From assembly GCA_937951345.1 (NCBI GenBank), contig CALFCF010000004.1, positions 1 through 64,000 on the forward strand: DNA of 64,000 nt, given 5' to 3'. Origin of the DNA: an uncultured Granulosicoccaceae bacterium (GTDB taxonomy: Bacteria > Pseudomonadota > Gammaproteobacteria > Granulosicoccales > Granulosicoccaceae). The notes beneath the pieces were generated by a model. The model was not told the DNA's origin, searched no databases, and saw only the letters and a list, made by a program, of their open reading frames with translations. The first letter of the stretch is position 1. Every line of letters starts with the position of its first letter. The translations under genes were made by a program, and so were the position numbers. Of the stretch, positions 27,505 through 37,317 are shown piece by piece.

Positions 27505-27549
27505 TAACCTGCTCTATTCATGAAGTCCCTTCACGAATAGAGCAGGCTA
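27505..27549. repeat. TA-flanked palindromic repeat between fis and purH
   Basis: Two 19-base arms, ACCTGCTCTATTCATGAAG (27507-27525) and the complement of GCCTGCTCTATTCGTGAAG (27529-27547), pair at 17 of 19 positions around a 3-base loop. The hairpin is bounded by TA on both sides (27505-27506 and 27548-27549), as expected for small elements moved by IS630/Tc1-type transposases. A half copy is at 4060-4080, and the first ten bases of the arm plus TA recur at 51012-51021. It may also act as a terminator or processing site in the fis-purH transcript. Confidence 0.65.
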
Positions 27550-27578
27550 GCCGCTGCTAAAACCGCGCCGGTCAAGGG

Positions 27579-28022
27579 CTATTGGTCGCTGAGCCGGCTA
27601 CGCAGTTTGCCTCTGCTTATGCCCAGATATGTTGCAGCGCGACTTTGGTTGTCATCACATATATCAAGCACATAATCTATCACTGCCGCTTCGACCTGTG
27701 ATACCACCATCTGGTAGAGATCGCCGGGAGGTTGGCCGTCAAGCGCTGCAAAATATCTATTCAGCTCCTCGTACACACAGCACTGAAGCGCTGTCCTGCC
27801 GGGTACTGAATTCAAGTTTGACAGATGCCCCGCTGTCAATGCCGGCTGCGACACGATATCCGACCCGACAGTAGCGTGCAGGGTTGTTGATAAGTGTGTG
27901 GATTGATTGTGCTTAACTTGTTCATCGTGCTCGGCAACATGTGCTGTACTGATGTCGTTTGTCGCAGTGTCGCGCATCGTAGAGTTATCCGATGAAGATC
28001 TATAAGTATTTCTCAGACTCAT
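27579..28022 (-). CDS. fis: Fis-family nucleoid/transcription factor with long N-terminal extension
   Basis: The C-terminal 60 residues are a Fis domain: 'VVSQVEAAVIDYVLDICDDNQSRAATYLGISRGKLRSRL' is spread over about 107-145, holding the dimerisation helices and helix-turn-helix. Fis bends DNA and tunes rRNA and growth-phase genes. The usual length is about 90-105; this ORF gives 147 because some 65 polar Ser/Thr/His-rich residues precede the core. An internal ATG (codon 16) would still leave 50 extra residues. The gene is upstream of purH and downstream of dusB, the normal order, but a 925-base gap separates it from dusB. Confidence 0.85.
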   Translation of the reverse strand: MSLRNTYRSSSDNSTMRDTATNDISTAHVAEHDEQVKHNQSTHLSTTLHATVGSDIVSQPALTAGHLSNLNSVPGRTALQCCVYEELNRYFAALDGQPPGDLYQMVVSQVEAAVIDYVLDICDDNQSRAATYLGISRGKLRSRLSDQ

Positions 28023-28947
28023 TGTCTGAAGCAGTTAAATTAGCGATCGAATTTTTAAATTATCAAGTATTTGCAAAGCTAACATGCGAAAAGCCCGAAA
28101 ACGGGCTTCCACACTGTATTTTACTTTGCAATCGATCGATTTAACGTGAGCGTTGTGATTCAGAACTGGTAATGGATGCTTGTTAATTTCCACGCGAATT
28201 TGCATTGCAGATTTATGTTGCAGATTTACGTTGTGGATTAATTTTATTCCAGGACCAATAACGAATTTACCTTCCGTAGATTTACGCTGTCTCAAGCTTG
28301 CGCATCTTTCGTTTTTAATTCCTCTACCTGCAAGTCGAAAAAGAGATAACCCGGGCAAAGTTCGTGTACGACCTTGTGTGAATGCTTTAAAGCGCATCAA
28401 CGCATTGCGTCAACGCACAGGATCCGAGGTACAGACAAACAAATAATGAGACAAAAATCAAAACGAATATAAAAAAATATCAAAACAAACATGGAAACAA
28501 ACATGGAAACAACGTCGAAGCGCGTACTTGCGCTTTGATGCTTGCATATTAGCATTTCCGAAAACATTCAGCAGCAACTAATGTACTGATAATTACAACA
28601 GTTGACAAAATCCTTTACCGCTAGTGCAGCCACAATCTCCGTATAAACGGTTACGTATTTTTATCGATGAAGGAACGCTTGAACGGAGCGGCCGAGTGCA
28701 ATTTCGGGTAGACGAATGTCAAATTCCATCAGATAGATACAACAACTAAAGTCTTTTGGGTTAAACAAAAAACAATCACGGTTTCTGATAAATCGGAACC
28801 TGGAATTATAACTTCGAAAAAATCACGAGCATTCTGAGACAGGCATCGAGGCAAGTTAACAAACGGGTTTTTATTGCGCTGATGACGCACACCCGGATCA
28901 GAGGGAACTGCACCGCGTCGATCCGCTACCCGTCACCGGGAGTTGTT
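28023..28947. other. Long AT-rich region between dusB and fis
   Basis: There are 925 bases with no gene I accept. From the fis side: a GC-rich hairpin (28091-28108), imperfect repeats of TTGCAGATTTA near 28205-28225, and a 12-base tandem duplication (ACAAACATGGAA twice, about 28485-28508). Open frames on both strands (28035-28400 minus, 28180-28446 plus) lack family resemblance and ribosome sites. In many gammaproteobacteria dusB and fis are adjacent in one operon, so this gap probably holds an independent, regulated fis promoter. Confidence 0.5.
28091..28108 (-). terminator. Hairpin in the fis leader (possible terminator or attenuator)
   Basis: AAGCCCG and CGGGCTT form a 7-bp stem with an AAAA loop, followed on the minus strand by TTTTCGC. 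It lies about 70 bases upstream of the fis start, so on that strand it would end or attenuate transcripts coming from the dusB side before fis. Confidence 0.45.
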
Positions 28948-29916
28948 TCAACTCGAAAAAAACGCATCAACCAGTTGCAGTTGATCAACAGCACTTTCAA
29001 CCTGATTGATACGTTGTCTAAATTGTGCGGCATCGCGCTTATTCTTCAGGTACCAGGCAATATGTTTTCGTGCGACACGAACACCACGATACTCCCCGTA
29101 AACCGAGTGAATGCCCTTTAGATGCCGAACAACCGTATTTTGTAACTCTGTTTTTTGCACAGAAGCGCGATCGATGTCAGTGCCATTATTCAATGCAGCT
29201 GATATTCGTGAAAAAATGAAAGGATCACCCTGGGCCGCCCGTCCAATCATCAATGCATCGGCACCGGTAAATTCAAGCACACGCCGCGCACTGGTTGAAT
29301 CTGTTATGTCGCCGTTAGCAATAACAGGTATGTTCACTGCCTGTTTGATATCTCGTATCGTGTCATATTCAGCCTCACCTTTGAACCTGTCTTCACGTGT
29401 TCGCCCGTGAACTGCAAGACACTGAATACCATTACGTTCTGCGATTTGCGCAATACGCACGCCATTGCGTTGCTCAGGAGTGGGCCCGGTGCGGATTTTC
29501 AAAGTGACCGGCACGTTAACACCAGACACCACCGTAGCCAGTATTTTATCAACCAGCTTTTCGTCAGATAACAACGCAGAACCCGCAAGTTTTTTACAAA
29601 CTTTTTTTGCCGGGCACCCCATATTGATATCGATCACATCAGCACCAAGCTTGATGTTAAAGCGCGCGGCAGCAAGCAGTGTGTCCGGGTCTGATCCGGC
29701 GATTTGAACAATATGCGGCCCGTCGAAATCAGTTTTTAGTATACGGTTCCTGGTCTTTTCAGTGGCATGTAAAGTTGTGTCTGACGAAATCATTTCGGAT
29801 GCAGCACAGACGGCTCCCTGCTCCAGACAGATCTGGCGAAATACGACATCACTGATGCCCGCCATAGGCGCTAGCAGTAATTTGCCATCAAAATCGTAGC
29901 GACCAATCGAAAACAT
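28948..29916 (-). CDS. dusB: tRNA-dihydrouridine synthase DusB
   Basis: A flavin enzyme that reduces uridine in the D-loop of tRNAs. The 322-residue TIM-barrel protein has 'LLAPMAGISDVVFRQI', the catalytic Cys in 'DINMGCPAKKVCKKLAGSALL', 'VTLKIRTGP', 'LAVHGRTREDRFKGEA', 'IPVIANGDI' and 'ALMIGRAAQGDPFIF'. This is DusB/NifR3 rather than DusA or DusC, consistent with its place upstream of fis. Confidence 0.95.
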   Translation of the reverse strand: MFSIGRYDFDGKLLLAPMAGISDVVFRQICLEQGAVCAASEMISSDTTLHATEKTRNRILKTDFDGPHIVQIAGSDPDTLLAAARFNIKLGADVIDINMGCPAKKVCKKLAGSALLSDEKLVDKILATVVSGVNVPVTLKIRTGPTPEQRNGVRIAQIAERNGIQCLAVHGRTREDRFKGEAEYDTIRDIKQAVNIPVIANGDITDSTSARRVLEFTGADALMIGRAAQGDPFIFSRISAALNNGTDIDRASVQKTELQNTVVRHLKGIHSVYGEYRGVRVARKHIAWYLKNKRDAAQFRQRINQVESAVDQLQLVDAFFSS

Positions 29917-29977
29917 CGTGTGAAGTTGTAACCTTGATTCGAATAGGTTGAGAGCGTCAGGTCGAAACGGCGGACAC

Positions 29978-31498
29978 TTAGCGGAAACTCAGTTCGAGTG
30001 ACACGGCGCTATCACCGGGATCCAGAACGTCCAATGATATACGTTGTTGCTCACCGGGACGAAGCACGCTGTCAGGCGCGAGATTATTGCGCTGCAGATA
30101 CAGGTTGGGTTCGAATTCGTTTGATGCCACTGTGCGACGCGCACTATCTGATAACCACATAAACAATACCGGATAGCGTTGCTCAAAGTCTGCTGTATTT
30201 CGCAAAACTATTGTTATGGCCAATGCGCTTTCGATATGAGGATGTGAAAATATCTTCTTATCGACTACCAGCAGCTTAGTGGTATCGAGTCGTGCCGGTA
30301 CACTGCAGCCGCTTGCCAGACACCAAAGCTTGTAGCCCGGACGAAGCAGCGGCTTATCAGCCAGCCGATCACGGTGGCTGTAGGCGTACAAGGCGCTAAC
30401 GATAGCGAACACGCACAGACTCAATAGCGCGCGCAGACTCCAACGCGCCAGCCGTCCCTTGCGTCGTTGCGAAACCGTCTCGTCAGCCTGTTTTTGCAGT
30501 TCTTCCTGTTTTGCCTGACCGGCTAGCTCAGTGGCAAGACCCGGCCGAACAGATACATCACCTGCGCGCAGATGAGCGCCGGCACCGTCAGCCGATTCAC
30601 CTGATCCATGCTGCGTATCATCCAGGGCATGGTCATGCGCATCATCAAGCGCGATCCGATCTGCCAAATCCGGATCAGCCGACAGATCAGTTTTTGCATC
30701 GCCGTCTGCGGCGTAATTCAGGCTTGTCGAATCGAGCGTGCTATCCAAGTGGCTGTTGCCATCGTCAGATACTGCGGGCAAAGCTTTTATCGGGTGAACA
30801 ATCGTGGCATTGCCGTCAGCGTCTCGAAAGTCAAATTCGACAAGCGATGGTCCATCACTGTCATCCAATGAGAAATTACGCTTATCCGTACCTGGAAAAA
30901 TCGCATTGTTGCGCCTTATGGAGTGTCGGTCACTGGATGAATCATCCGGATCAATGGAATTTGTGCCGTCACTAGTCGCATCAGTGTCGACATCGCGATC
31001 ACTGCCGCGTGTATGTGTGGAAGCTGGGGCGTCGAGCGAATAGCCTTCATCACCGGCATCAGCGGTGTGGCTCAGGGCTTCGTCCGCAGCAGCATCAACG
31101 ACGTCGAAATCCAACTGCAGAGCATCTGTAGTGTTATCTTCAAAGCTGGACAAAGGCAGATCTGCATCAGGTCCCAACAGATCAATGTCTGCCCCACCCG
31201 CAGAGAGATCGGCTTTGTTGTCATAGTAATCCGGGGCCGGCAATGCCGGAAACTGAGGTTCTTCGGCATTTTCCGGATCGATCGTGCTGCTTTGATAGCC
31301 GGCAGCCAATTGATCATTGGGCTCGACCATAGCTGTAAGATCCAGCTGTTCGACCTCATGCAAATGCTCGCGGGCATCAAACACCTGCAGGCACTCGCCA
31401 CAGCGGACACGGCTGTCCACTGAGTCGAGAATAGCCTGTGGCACCTCAAAGACCGTATTGCAGGTTTTGCAACGAGTCAGCGGAGTTGATGATTCCAT
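29978..31498 (-). CDS. Zinc-ribbon (MJ0042) and DUF3426 membrane protein
   Basis: A 506-residue protein. The N-terminus is an MJ0042-type zinc ribbon with two CxxC pairs ('RCKTCNTVFEVP' and 'RCGECLQVFDA'). A very acidic, Asp/Ser/Ala-rich disordered region spans about 60-340. A membrane segment lies near 355-375, and the C-terminal DUF3426 domain is outside the cytoplasm ('RNTADFEQRYPVLFMWLSD', 'VLRPGEQQRISLDV'). The function is unknown; the family is usually next to prmA, as here (its ATG follows the prmA stop by 11 bases). The disordered part is much longer than I would expect. A TTG just upstream is the only other start. Confidence 0.88.
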   Translation of the reverse strand: MESSTPLTRCKTCNTVFEVPQAILDSVDSRVRCGECLQVFDAREHLHEVEQLDLTAMVEPNDQLAAGYQSSTIDPENAEEPQFPALPAPDYYDNKADLSAGGADIDLLGPDADLPLSSFEDNTTDALQLDFDVVDAAADEALSHTADAGDEGYSLDAPASTHTRGSDRDVDTDATSDGTNSIDPDDSSSDRHSIRRNNAIFPGTDKRNFSLDDSDGPSLVEFDFRDADGNATIVHPIKALPAVSDDGNSHLDSTLDSTSLNYAADGDAKTDLSADPDLADRIALDDAHDHALDDTQHGSGESADGAGAHLRAGDVSVRPGLATELAGQAKQEELQKQADETVSQRRKGRLARWSLRALLSLCVFAIVSALYAYSHRDRLADKPLLRPGYKLWCLASGCSVPARLDTTKLLVVDKKIFSHPHIESALAITIVLRNTADFEQRYPVLFMWLSDSARRTVASNEFEPNLYLQRNNLAPDSVLRPGEQQRISLDVLDPGDSAVSLELSFR

Positions 31499-31509
31499 CA
31501 ACCTTCCTG

Positions 31510-32472
31510 TTAGGTAGCGTCATCCCGCACGTGGCGGTTGGCCTGGACAAGCGCCCACCCGTCCAACTGACGGAATTTAGGACGGACAAACCCCTGAGTG
31601 TAGTGCAACATCAACTCATCAACCTGATCCTGCAGCAAGCCCGAGACGACAAGTGTTGCGTTATCACGCATCAATCCGGCGAAGATCGGGCGCAGCTCGA
31701 GCAGCGGATTGAACAATATATTTGCAATCATTAGATCCACCTGACCCGCAGCCTGCAGCAGCACCTGCGTGTCAGGCAAACAGGTTTCAATTCGATCCTC
31801 AACTCCATTGCGCCTGGCATTTTCGCGCGTTGCCGTAAGCGCCTGTTCGTCGATGTCGACGGCTATTACCCTGGAGGCACCTAGTCGGGCTGCTGCTATC
31901 GCCAGAATGCCTGACCCACAGCCATAATCGACAACCGTCTGACCCGCCAATGTTTGCCCGACGTCGGCAAATGTTTCCGGACAAATTGCGTCAAGCCAGT
32001 GCAGGCACAAGGCTGTTGTTGGATGCGTGCCCGATCCAAACGCCAGGCCGGGATCCAGGCTGATCACAACTGCCTCGGTTGACTCGACCGAATCATGTGT
32101 CGGACAAATCCAAACATATCGCCCAAAAGCCGTGGCCTTGAAATGTGACATCCAGGCACGTTGCCAGTCTTCATCCGGCAGATTCAACACACGGAAATCC
32201 GGCAGTGCAACAGGGCAGGCAGAGCGACAGCGCGTCAAAATGGATTCCAGTGACGCGCCCTGAGCGAACAAACCCGTCACTCTGAGACTCTGCCACAGGC
32301 GTATCTCTCCGGGTTCCGGTTCAAGAACGGGCTGATCCTGTGTGTCTGTCAGCATTACCGATAACGCACCCGCTGCGAACAACATATCCTCAAGCATCGG
32401 GACCATGCCAGGCGTCGCTTCAAACAATAGTTGTGGCCATTCGTCGCCGGATACTTGCTGTGCAGATGTCAT
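31510..32472 (-). CDS. prmA: Ribosomal protein L11 methyltransferase
   Basis: PrmA trimethylates ribosomal protein L11 with S-adenosylmethionine. The 320-residue protein has an L11-binding N-terminal domain and a Rossmann methyltransferase domain. Visible are 'DPGLAFGSGTHPTTALCLHWLD', split here over about 145-166, 'VVDYGCGSGILAIAAARLGA', 'AVDIDEQALTATREN' and 'MIANILFNPLLEL'. GTG directly before the chosen ATG is an alternative. The gene lies between accC and the DUF3426 gene on the same strand. Confidence 0.95.
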   Translation of the reverse strand: MTSAQQVSGDEWPQLLFEATPGMVPMLEDMLFAAGALSVMLTDTQDQPVLEPEPGEIRLWQSLRVTGLFAQGASLESILTRCRSACPVALPDFRVLNLPDEDWQRAWMSHFKATAFGRYVWICPTHDSVESTEAVVISLDPGLAFGSGTHPTTALCLHWLDAICPETFADVGQTLAGQTVVDYGCGSGILAIAAARLGASRVIAVDIDEQALTATRENARRNGVEDRIETCLPDTQVLLQAAGQVDLMIANILFNPLLELRPIFAGLMRDNATLVVSGLLQDQVDELMLHYTQGFVRPKFRQLDGWALVQANRHVRDDAT

Positions 32473-32592
32473 CACCAGAACTCAGCGTATGTGTAAGCGG
32501 GTAAGCGAGGGTTGATTTACGCAACCGTCAGCGTGTTGACAGAAGCTCGGCCTGCAAAATTGAATTTCACTGAAGTCGGCGCGAGGCAGGAT

Positions 32593-33933
32593 TTAGCTAT
32601 CAAGCATTTGCTCGAGGTAGTGGATATCTGTACCACCTGAATTGAATGCAGAATCGCGAAAGATGCGTTCGTGCAACGGAATGTTAGTTTTAATGCCGTC
32701 AACAAAAACTTCACTCAACGCGCCACGCATTCTTGCGATGGCGGATTCCCGTGAATTACCACTGACAACAAGCTTGGCGATCATGGAATCATAATTTGGT
32801 GGCACGATATAACCATTGTAAATATGCGTATCTACCCGGACACCCAACCCACCCGGTGCGTGGTACTGGTTGATCGGGCCGGGTGAAGGCATAAATGTTT
32901 CAGGATCTTCAGCATTTATGCGGCACTCGAACGCGTGACCGTTTATGGAGATATCGGATTGTTGATGACGAAGTTCACGACCCTCGGCTATTAGCAACTG
33001 CTCCTTTATGATATCGATGCCGGTGACCATCTCGGTGACCGGATGTTCGACCTGTACACGGGTATTCATTTCAATGAAATAAAACTCACCGTTCTGATAC
33101 AGAAACTCGAACGTACCCGCGCCACGATAACCAATGCGTTTACAGGCTTCGATGCAGCGTTTGCCGATCTCTGTGCGAACTTCCGGTGTGATACCCGGTG
33201 CCGGCGCTTCTTCAACGACTTTCTGATGACGCCGCTGCATCGAGCAGTCACGTTCACCGAGATGAATGGCATTGCCGTGTTCATCCATCAGCACCTGGAA
33301 TTCGATATGCCGTGGTGCACCCAGAAACTTTTCCATATAAACGACCGGATTACCGAAAGCTGCCTGTGCCTCCCCGCGCGTCATCGCGATCGATTCATTC
33401 AGCTCGCTCTCATTCTCGACAACCCGCATACCGCGACCACCACCACCACCAGCCGCTTTGATAATTACCGGATAACCTATATCCCGCGCCAGCGAAAGAT
33501 TACGTTGATGATTATCATCCAGCGGGCCGTCCGAACCGGGAACGCAAGGCACGCCTGCAGCGCGCATTTCACGGATGGCGCTGACCTTGTCGCCCATTAA
33601 ACGAATAACCTTCGCTGAGGGACCTATGAACTTGAAACCGCTGGATTCCACACGCTCGGCGAAATCAGCATTCTCTGCCAGAAAACCATAACCCGGATGG
33701 ATGGCATCGGTGTCTGTGATTTCAGCGGCCGCGATCAAAGCTGGAATATTCAGGTAACTCTCGGCGGATGGTGCAGGTCCGATGCATACGGCCTCATCAG
33801 CGAGTCTGACATGTTTCAGGTCGCGATCGACAGTCGAATAAACAGCCACTGTGCGGATGCCCATGTCGCGACAGCCACGCATGATGCGCAAGGCTATCTC
33901 GCCGCGATTGGCTATCAGAACTTTTTTTAACAT
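32593..33933 (-). CDS. accC: Acetyl-CoA carboxylase biotin carboxylase subunit
   Basis: AccC carboxylates the biotin of AccB with bicarbonate and ATP, the first half-reaction of fatty acid synthesis. The 446-residue protein begins '[20 protein letters not shown]', and has the ATP-grasp glycine loop '[14 protein letters not shown]', '[19 protein letters not shown]', '[18 protein letters not shown]' and '[14 protein letters not shown]'. It follows accB by 26 bases, the standard accBC operon. Confidence 0.97.
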   Translation of the reverse strand: MLKKVLIANRGEIALRIMRGCRDMGIRTVAVYSTVDRDLKHVRLADEAVCIGPAPSAESYLNIPALIAAAEITDTDAIHPGYGFLAENADFAERVESSGFKFIGPSAKVIRLMGDKVSAIREMRAAGVPCVPGSDGPLDDNHQRNLSLARDIGYPVIIKAAGGGGGRGMRVVENESELNESIAMTRGEAQAAFGNPVVYMEKFLGAPRHIEFQVLMDEHGNAIHLGERDCSMQRRHQKVVEEAPAPGITPEVRTEIGKRCIEACKRIGYRGAGTFEFLYQNGEFYFIEMNTRVQVEHPVTEMVTGIDIIKEQLLIAEGRELRHQQSDISINGHAFECRINAEDPETFMPSPGPINQYHAPGGLGVRVDTHIYNGYIVPPNYDSMIAKLVVSGNSRESAIARMRGALSEVFVDGIKTNIPLHERIFRDSAFNSGGTDIHYLEQMLDS

Positions 33934-33959
33934 GAGGTGTGATCAGCGATAAAACTGGA

Positions 33960-34430
33960 TCAATCAATGACCATTAGCGGCTCACCGTATTCCACCGGCT
34001 GCCCGTCCTGCACCAGTATGGCTCTCACCGTACCGCTTACTTCAGATTCAATTTGATTCAGGACTTTCATAGCTTCGATGATACACAAGGTATCTCCTTT
34101 GGACACGCTACGGCCCTCCTCTATAAATGGTGCTTCTCCCGGAGCAGATGAGCGATAAAACGTTCCCACCATGGGTGAAGGCACCAATGTGCCCGGCGGC
34201 AGCTCGTCCTGCCTGGATTCCACGGCACCGACCGCTGCCTGACCTATGTCACTAACCGCTACACCTGTTTGCGCGGTACTGATCTGCATGGGCGCGGCAG
34301 GGACTACTTGAGGTGCAAAGGCAGTTTGCCGGGAAATACGGACCGATTCTTCCGCTTCGTGAATCTCAATCTCGGTAATATCGGATTCCTGAAGGAGATC
34401 GACCAGTTTTTTAATTTTTCTGATATCCAT
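33960..34430 (-). CDS. accB: Acetyl-CoA carboxylase biotin carboxyl carrier protein
   Basis: AccB carries the biotin cofactor. The protein begins '[20 protein letters not shown]', a typical start, has a Pro/Ala-rich linker, and ends with a biotinyl domain. The biotin site is EAMKVLN (more often EAMKMMN), preceded by '[18 protein letters not shown]'. It is 156 residues from the ATG at 34430; the frame also has an ATG nine bases upstream. Neither has a strong ribosome site. It is the first gene of accB-accC. Confidence 0.95.
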   Translation of the reverse strand: MDIRKIKKLVDLLQESDITEIEIHEAEESVRISRQTAFAPQVVPAAPMQISTAQTGVAVSDIGQAAVGAVESRQDELPPGTLVPSPMVGTFYRSSAPGEAPFIEEGRSVSKGDTLCIIEAMKVLNQIESEVSGTVRAILVQDGQPVEYGEPLMVID

Positions 34431-34935
34431 GCCAGTCATCCAACGGTTTGCAGTAGTAGCGCAAGGTGGCCCAAATTCAATGACCCTTCAGCCATCTCGG
34501 ATAAATGTTGTGCAGTTAAGTTACGTTACTTTCCTTGTAATTTCATTCCTTGAGATAATTCAGGTGATAGTCAGGAAACTGACCCTGTAGCCGATCCTGT
34601 AGCCGATCCTGTGGCCAACTCTATAGTTGTCTGTGTACCTGAGTAACTGCGAACCGATAATCCGGGAAATCAAACATTGTTGCCAGAGAACGAGACACTG
34701 TAGCAATGTTTAGTGCACAATCTTTTTGCTGAAACTTCAATCTTTGAGATTTCTGTTTAGTTCTTACTAGTTCTTACTTAAGCAGTGTTACGAAATTAAG
34801 CAAAGCGACGCAATTCAGCAAAGCGCCAGAGAAAACGATAACTGACAAGATCCTGCATTTTAGAGGCATTTGCCAGCGTTTCTTCAAATCGAACGCGTAT
34901 TTTACGTCAAACTCAAGAAAAAGACATCCATCGAA
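34431..34935. other. Divergent intergenic region accB / srkA with short repeats
   Basis: About 500 bases have no accepted gene. Between 34585 and 34617 the 12-base unit CCTGTAGCCGAT is repeated about two and a half times. Around 34795-34827 the phrase 'AGCAAAGCG' recurs. No promoter boxes are clear. Confidence 0.45.
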
Positions 34936-35955
34936 ATGCCCGAAGACCGGAATACTGATTCCCATGCCAATGCCAAGGCTGCATTCGCAACGCTTGACCC
35001 GAGCAGACTGCTTGATGCGGTCGACCGCGCGGGATACCGTACCGACGGTCGAATCAGTGCGCTGAACAGCTACGAAAACCGCGTCTACAACGTAGGAATG
35101 GAAGATGGCTCATCACGGGTTGTCAAATACTACCGACCCGGTCGCTGGTCGGATGAATCGCTGCTGGAGGAACACAGTTTCACTGCAGAACTGGCATCCT
35201 GCGACCTGCCGGTAATCCATGCCGAAGGGTCCGCGGGACAATGGTTGCAGGAACACGATCATTTCCGCTTCGCGGTGTATCCGCTCGCGGGTGGCAGACC
35301 GCCAGAGCTGGATAATCCCAAGCAACTTGAAACCATCGGGCGCACGATCGGGCGACTACATTGTGTCGGCGAACTGTCTTTGTTCAACGCCCGACCAACC
35401 ATCGCGTTACAGCAAGATGTGGCAAGCGCTGTTGAGATGGTAATTGAAAGTGGTCACGTGCCGCCAGAGAATCTTGCTGCATACCAAAGCATTGCCAACG
35501 AACTGGCAGCTGAAGTCAGCAACAGAATCAGTGCTGTTATCGACGATTTCAACATGATTCGGGTGCACGGTGATTTTCATACCGGCAATATCCTTTGGGG
35601 TGCTGACGAAACACCTCACTTACTCGATTTTGACGATTGCCTGAACGGTTTCGCAGTGCAGGACTTATGGATGTTTCTATCCGGTGACCGCACCTATCGG
35701 CAGGAGCGATTGGGGGATTTACTGGTTGGGTACAACGAATTTCGCGAGTTCGACGCCCGTGAGCTTGCATTGATCGAACCGCTACGCGCTGTAAGACAGC
35801 TAAGATTCGCCGCCTGGCTCAGCCAACGATGGCAGGAACCGACTTTCGTGCGCGCCTTTCCCTACTTTGGCGAGGCACGGTTCTGGGACACGCATATTCT
35901 TGCGCTTAAAGAGCAGCGTAGTGCACTGGATGAAAAACCGTTGCAATGGGATTGA
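34936..35955 (+). CDS. srkA: Stress-response serine/threonine protein kinase (YihE/RdoA-like)
   Basis: An aminoglycoside-phosphotransferase-fold kinase of 339 residues. It has the SrkA beginning 'LLDAVDRAGYRTDGRISALNSYENRVYNVG', split here over about residues 25-54, the catalytic 'IRVHGDFHTGNILW' and the metal-binding 'LLDFDDCLNGFAVQDLWMFL'. In E. coli SrkA protects against stress-induced death and the Cpx pathway controls it; that role here is by family only. The frame is open from a TTG at 34870, but ATG 34936 gives the family length. Confidence 0.92.
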   Translation: MPEDRNTDSHANAKAAFATLDPSRLLDAVDRAGYRTDGRISALNSYENRVYNVGMEDGSSRVVKYYRPGRWSDESLLEEHSFTAELASCDLPVIHAEGSAGQWLQEHDHFRFAVYPLAGGRPPELDNPKQLETIGRTIGRLHCVGELSLFNARPTIALQQDVASAVEMVIESGHVPPENLAAYQSIANELAAEVSNRISAVIDDFNMIRVHGDFHTGNILWGADETPHLLDFDDCLNGFAVQDLWMFLSGDRTYRQERLGDLLVGYNEFREFDARELALIEPLRAVRQLRFAAWLSQRWQEPTFVRAFPYFGEARFWDTHILALKEQRSALDEKPLQWD

Positions 35956-36045
35956 TGCGTTGAACGTTGGCAACTACGTAAAATGTACGCCGTCAATTAC
36001 CTGCAGACCGGGTGACTGGATTGCAGAAAGCAACGAAAACACGCT

Positions 36046-37257
36046 TTAGATCTTGCGGAAAACCAGGGTTGCATTGGTGCCGCCAAAACCGAAACTGTTC
36101 GACATTACCTGGTTCAGTGACGCGTCATCCTGGCGCTCGGTGACAATCGGCATGCCGGCAGCCGCTTCATCAAGATTTTCCACATTGGCGGACGCTGCAA
36201 TGAAACCGAGCTGTTGCATCAGCAGAGTGTAGATAGATTCCTGCACACCGGCGGCACCTAACGAATGACCGGATAACGATTTGGTTGAGCTAATAGCCGG
36301 TATAGTGTCAGAGAATACCGTTTTGACCGCTTCGAGTTCAGCGATATCACCCACCGGCGTACTTGTTCCATGCGCGTTTATATAGTCAATAGGCCCATCC
36401 AGACCGTGCATGGCTTGCCGCATACATCGAGCGGCGCCCTCCCCTGACGGGGCAACCATGTCGTGACCATCCGAGGTTGCACCGTAACCGACAACTTCTG
36501 CATAAATTTTCGCACCGCGCGCCTTCGCATGTTCAAGCTCTTCCAATACCAGCATGCCGCCACCACCTGCTATGACAAATCCATCACGCGCATCGTCGTA
36601 AGCCCGCGATGCACGTTCCGGCGTCTCATTGTATTTGGTAGACAGTGCACCCATCGCATCAAACAGACAACTCAATGTCCAATGTTCTTCCTCACCGCCA
36701 CCGGCAAAAATCACATCCTGCTTGCCAAGTTGAATGATTTCCATGGCATTGCCGATGCAATGAGCGCTAGTGGAACAAGCGGATGAGATGGAATAGTTGA
36801 CGCCTTTGATTGCAAATGGCGTGGCAAGGCAGGCTGACACGGTACTTCCCATGGTCTGAGTAACCCGGTAGGGACCAACCCTCCGTAATCCGCGGTCACG
36901 CAAGATATCTGCAGATTCAACCTGGCTTGACGATGAAGCACCACCGGAGCCTGCGATGATTCCGGTGCGCTCGTTAGATACGTCTTTGCTGTCTAATCCG
37001 GAATCAGCAATAGCCTGTTGCATGGAAATAAAGGCATAAGCTGCGGCTGATCCCATAAAGCGTAACTGCTTTCTATCAATATGCTCCTTCAGATCGATTT
37101 GCGGCTGGCCGGCAATATGACTGCGCATGCCGTGTTCGACATAGGCTTCATTGCGGCTGATTCCTGACTTGCCGTGGCGCAACGAATCAGCCACCGCAGC
37201 TGCGTCATTACCCAGACATGAAACTATGCCAATGCCAGTGACTACCACTCTTCGCAT
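36046..37257 (-). CDS. fabB: 3-oxoacyl-ACP synthase I (FabB)
   Basis: The condensing enzyme needed to elongate unsaturated fatty acids. The 403-residue protein starts '[16 protein letters not shown]', has the nucleophile Cys161 in '[15 protein letters not shown]' and the two catalytic histidines in '[11 protein letters not shown]' and '[15 protein letters not shown]'. The C-terminus is '[17 protein letters not shown]'. It follows fabA by 60 bases; the fabA-fabB pair is the classic anaerobic unsaturated fatty acid route. Confidence 0.97.
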   Translation of the reverse strand: MRRVVVTGIGIVSCLGNDAAAVADSLRHGKSGISRNEAYVEHGMRSHIAGQPQIDLKEHIDRKQLRFMGSAAAYAFISMQQAIADSGLDSKDVSNERTGIIAGSGGASSSSQVESADILRDRGLRRVGPYRVTQTMGSTVSACLATPFAIKGVNYSISSACSTSAHCIGNAMEIIQLGKQDVIFAGGGEEEHWTLSCLFDAMGALSTKYNETPERASRAYDDARDGFVIAGGGGMLVLEELEHAKARGAKIYAEVVGYGATSDGHDMVAPSGEGAARCMRQAMHGLDGPIDYINAHGTSTPVGDIAELEAVKTVFSDTIPAISSTKSLSGHSLGAAGVQESIYTLLMQQLGFIAASANVENLDEAAAGMPIVTERQDDASLNQVMSNSFGFGGTNATLVFRKI

Positions 37258-37317
37258 TTTGTAACCTTATTCAATACGTTGGTTGAAGGGTCGAGTACTT
37301 TGTATCTGTCCGTCTAG

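Noticed and set aside
28035..28400. 121-codon minus-strand frame in the fis leader
   Set aside because: No family resemblance, no ribosome site, and it runs through the leader hairpin at 28091-28108.
28180..28446. 88-codon plus-strand frame between fis and dusB
   Set aside because: No recognisable domain or ribosome site; AT-rich spacer composition.
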